A stretch of DNA of 8,029 nt from Candidatus Hikarchaeia archaeon HikBin4. Its GTDB lineage: Archaea; Halobacteriota; Halobacteria; Halobacteriales; Hikarchaeaceae. The position numbers and the translations under genes were made by a program. The notes beneath the pieces were generated by a model. That model was not told the origin of the DNA. It ran no database searches and worked only from the letters and a program-made list of their open reading frames with translations. Numbering within the stretch: position 1 is the stretch's first letter; each line of letters begins with the position of its first letter. Positions 6,079 to 8,029 of this stretch are shown here, one piece after another. The stretch spans positions 1-8,029 of the forward strand of contig WTZT01000027.1 of the NCBI GenBank assembly GCA_009889685.1, read 5' to 3'.

Positions 6079-7617
6079 ATGTTAATTGAACTGACTATTT
6101 TATCCGCCTTTTTTGGTGGATTATTTATATTACTCTCATCTAATGAAAATTCTCCTAAACTTTCGTTTTATCTGAGTTTGGTCCCTCTACTTGGAACTTT
6201 GATAATGTGGCTCAATTTTGATGGAAGCGGAAATGCTCTGATCAGTGGAAGTACCATCGCATTCGAAACATATGTCTCTTGGATGTCACTTGGTCCCTAC
6301 TCATTGAATTGGCATGTCGGTATCGACGGAATAAGTATGCCTCTCCTTCTCCTCACCTCTATCTTAACACCACTTGCCATTCTTTCTGCATGGACTCCCA
6401 TAACCCACAGAAAATCTCAATTTTATGGGCTCATCCTACTCATAGAAGCAGCTCTTTTCGGCGTTTTCGTCGCCTTTGATTTCTTTGTTTGGTTCATTTT
6501 CTGGGAAGCAGTTTTGATTCCAATGTATTTCTTAATAGCCATCTGGGGTGGCACTAAAAGGAAACGCGCTGCCATCAAATTTTTCATTTACACAAACGTT
6601 GCCAGTTTGATCATGTTCATCGGATTCATCGCTCTGATTTTTGGATTAGGCGATTCTATCCAATCACTCGATTTAATTGAGGTTTCTGCCGCATTACAAG
6701 CAGACAAATTAGGTGGATTGGGTCTTTTAGATTCTCATACTTTGAAGTCTATGGCATTCCTAGCAATGTTCATAGGTTTTGGAGTCAAGGTACCCATCGT
6801 ACCCTTCCATACTTGGCTCCCCGAAGCACACGTAGAAGCCCCCACCCCCGTGTCCGTTATATTGGCAGGAGTTCTGCTTAAAATGGGGACTTACGCCCTT
6901 CTTAGATTCAATTTCACACTCCTCGCAGATGTAGCCCAAAAATGGGCCAGTATAATCGCTCTAGTTGCAGTTATCAGTGTGATTTATGGGGCATTTCTGG
7001 CCTTGGCACAAACGGATCTAAAACGTATTGTTGCATATTCTTCAATCTCTTCTATGGGTTATGTTCTTCTAGGTCTGACTACATACACTGTATATGGTTT
7101 GGGTGGTGCAACTTTCCAAATGATAAGCCACGGATTACTATCTGGACTCTTATTCATGTCTGTAGGTTTGATCTACAATGCAACCCATACACGATCCATC
7201 GAAGACCTCTCTGGTTTGGCTGATAGGATGCCCATCACATCTGTGATTTTCATAGCAGGTGCTTTTGGTTATATGGGTCTACCTCTTATGTCCGGTTTCG
7301 CAGCAGAACTTTTCATTTTCTTAGGCGCATTTGGAGCTAGCTTCCCATATGCAAAGCTTTACACAGCACTATCTATGTTTGGCATAGTCATTGTGGCCGG
7401 ATACCTTTTATTAACTATACAACGTGTATTTTTTGGTCCCTTCGAAGTCAAAGGAAATCCCGATTTAATCCTCCCTCAAATACACGATATAATTCCTTTA
7501 GTGATCATTTTACTAATTATTATTGCCCTTGGAATTGCACCCAATATTATATTCGAAATGATTCAAGACGCAGTTGAGCCCCTAGCTTTCTTATTCGGAG
7601 GCCAATCCAATGTCTGA
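6079..7617 (+). CDS. nuoM: Complex I antiporter-like subunit NuoM
   Basis: NuoM (ND4 family) is the middle proton-pumping subunit, 512 residues from ATG 6079, the usual length for the family. Key residues visible are Glu143 (FWEAVLIPMY, helix 5), Lys237 and His244 (GVKVPIVPFHTWLPEAH), the APTPVSVILAGVLLKMG block at 254-270 with Lys268, Lys315 (DLKRIVAYSS), His351 (ISHGLLSGLLF), and Glu410 in helix 12 (GFAAELFIF), where NuoL has Lys. Glu410 with the LLKMG block separates NuoM from NuoL. The start lies 1 nt after the nuoL stop. A longer version starting at TTG 6046 would add 11 residues that only restate the nuoL end in another frame, so it was not used. The stop overlaps nuoN by 8 nt (ATGTCTGA). 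Confidence 0.97.
   Translation: MLIELTILSAFFGGLFILLSSNENSPKLSFYLSLVPLLGTLIMWLNFDGSGNALISGSTIAFETYVSWMSLGPYSLNWHVGIDGISMPLLLLTSILTPLAILSAWTPITHRKSQFYGLILLIEAALFGVFVAFDFFVWFIFWEAVLIPMYFLIAIWGGTKRKRAAIKFFIYTNVASLIMFIGFIALIFGLGDSIQSLDLIEVSAALQADKLGGLGLLDSHTLKSMAFLAMFIGFGVKVPIVPFHTWLPEAHVEAPTPVSVILAGVLLKMGTYALLRFNFTLLADVAQKWASIIALVAVISVIYGAFLALAQTDLKRIVAYSSISSMGYVLLGLTTYTVYGLGGATFQMISHGLLSGLLFMSVGLIYNATHTRSIEDLSGLADRMPITSVIFIAGAFGYMGLPLMSGFAAELFIFLGAFGASFPYAKLYTALSMFGIVIVAGYLLLTIQRVFFGPFEVKGNPDLILPQIHDIIPLVIILLIIIALGIAPNIIFEMIQDAVEPLAFLFGGQSNV
7597..7601 (+). promoter_or_regulatory. Ribosome binding site for nuoN (GGAGG)
   Basis: A perfect GGAGG in the last codons of nuoM lies 8 nt before ATG 7610. 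It confirms that start although the gene is cut by the window edge. Confidence 0.8.
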
Positions 7618-8029
7618 GTTAATCTTACTCATTCCTCAACTATGTCTTCTTTTATCCGCTCTATTGATACTTGGGTATAATACTATTTTTCCAAAATCCA
7701 CGAAGTTAGTAATTCTAACTGGAATTGCAGCGATCGGATCTCTTGGTTCAATTTCCACCGCTATATTTCTGTCTTCTTCTAAACTACAACTAGGTTCTCT
7801 ATTTGGGGGTCAGATAGTTATTGATGGTTCAAGCCTATTTTTTGTTGTTATCATTTCATCCGTAACTTTACTAGTTTCTATCGCTAGTTATGACTACATA
7901 AACAAACTAGGAAATCAAGCAGAATATTATTCCCTCCTCTTACTCGCCGCCACGGGAATGAGTCTCATGGCTTCGGCCAATTCTTTAGTTATCGCTTTTG
8001 TTGCTATGGAGTTGGCATCTCTGCCTTCT
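7610..8029 (+). CDS. nuoN: Complex I antiporter-like subunit NuoN (5' part, runs off the window)
   Basis: This open frame has no stop before the right edge: 140 codons beginning MSELILLIPQ. It follows nuoM, as NuoN (ND2 family) does in haloarchaeal and many bacterial operons, and overlaps the nuoM stop by 8 nt with a GGAGG site in front. Four to five hydrophobic segments are visible. The fragment ends at VAMELASLPS, which aligns with the helix-5 glutamate motif of NuoN (Glu134 here, Glu133 in E. coli), followed by the Ser-Leu-Pro typical of NuoN as opposed to NuoL or NuoM. NuoN is the antiporter-like subunit nearest NuoK. A family length near 480-500 residues means about 70% of the gene lies outside. 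Low complexity in Leu, Ile and Ser is normal for the family. Confidence 0.93.
   Translation, partial: MSELILLIPQLCLLLSALLILGYNTIFPKSTKLVILTGIAAIGSLGSISTAIFLSSSKLQLGSLFGGQIVIDGSSLFFVVIISSVTLLVSIASYDYINKLGNQAEYYSLLLLAATGMSLMASANSLVIAFVAMELASLPS

Noticed and set aside
1..8029. Possibility of a mobile, defence or other undescribed system hidden in the window.
   Set aside because: Every stretch is covered by conserved complex I genes with essentially no non-coding sequence, and no repeats, inserted genes or composition break were seen.

Overview
The window is one strand-consistent stretch of a complex I (Nuo/Fpo-type NADH-quinone oxidoreductase-like) operon. Eight genes can be assigned firmly, in the order nuoCD (fused) - H - I - J - K - L - M - N (5' part only). 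The last few codons of what is probably nuoB lie at the left edge. All genes are on the + strand, and neighbours overlap by 4-17 nt or lie 1 nt apart, so there is no intergenic stretch. I see no promoter, terminator, RNA gene, mobile element, CRISPR array or repeat family; the promoter should lie upstream of the window, near nuoA.

Organism: the gene order, the NuoC-NuoD fusion, and wording recalled from haloarchaeal subunits (NuoI ending in DYQ, NuoK ending in LRW, NuoH with TDRIAVNRLGPFG) point to the haloarchaeal lineage of Euryarchaeota/Halobacteriota. Two things do not fit a typical salt-in haloarchaeon. GC is only about 40-42% (estimated from sampled lines), and the soluble subunits are only moderately acidic (hand count for NuoCD about 85 D+E against 48 K+R in 545 residues). 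A low-GC or less halophilic relative is therefore likely. The marine sister clade of Haloarchaea (Hikarchaeia, formerly Marine Group IV) is one candidate, but this cannot be proved from the window. Shine-Dalgarno-like sites of AGGTG/GGAGG type before nuoI, K, L, M and N match the usual archaeal 16S anti-SD.

How the genes work together: NuoB, NuoCD and NuoI form the cytoplasm-facing peripheral arm that carries electrons through the two 4Fe-4S clusters of NuoI and then the NuoB cluster to quinone, at the NuoD/NuoH interface. NuoH, J and K link quinone chemistry to the three antiporter-like proton channels NuoL, M and N. The essential charged residues of every subunit I could check are in place, so the complex looks functional. 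No nuoE, F or G module is visible, as in haloarchaea, so the electron donor is probably not bound by a standard NADH module.

The most notable departures are an undivided nuoJ (haloarchaea usually carry nuoJ1 and nuoJ2), a run of nine A at the nuoB/nuoCD junction, and a nuoL start signal in which the best ribosome-binding site points to a CTG codon. I found no unknown system; this is essentially a conserved respiratory operon with lineage-informative details.
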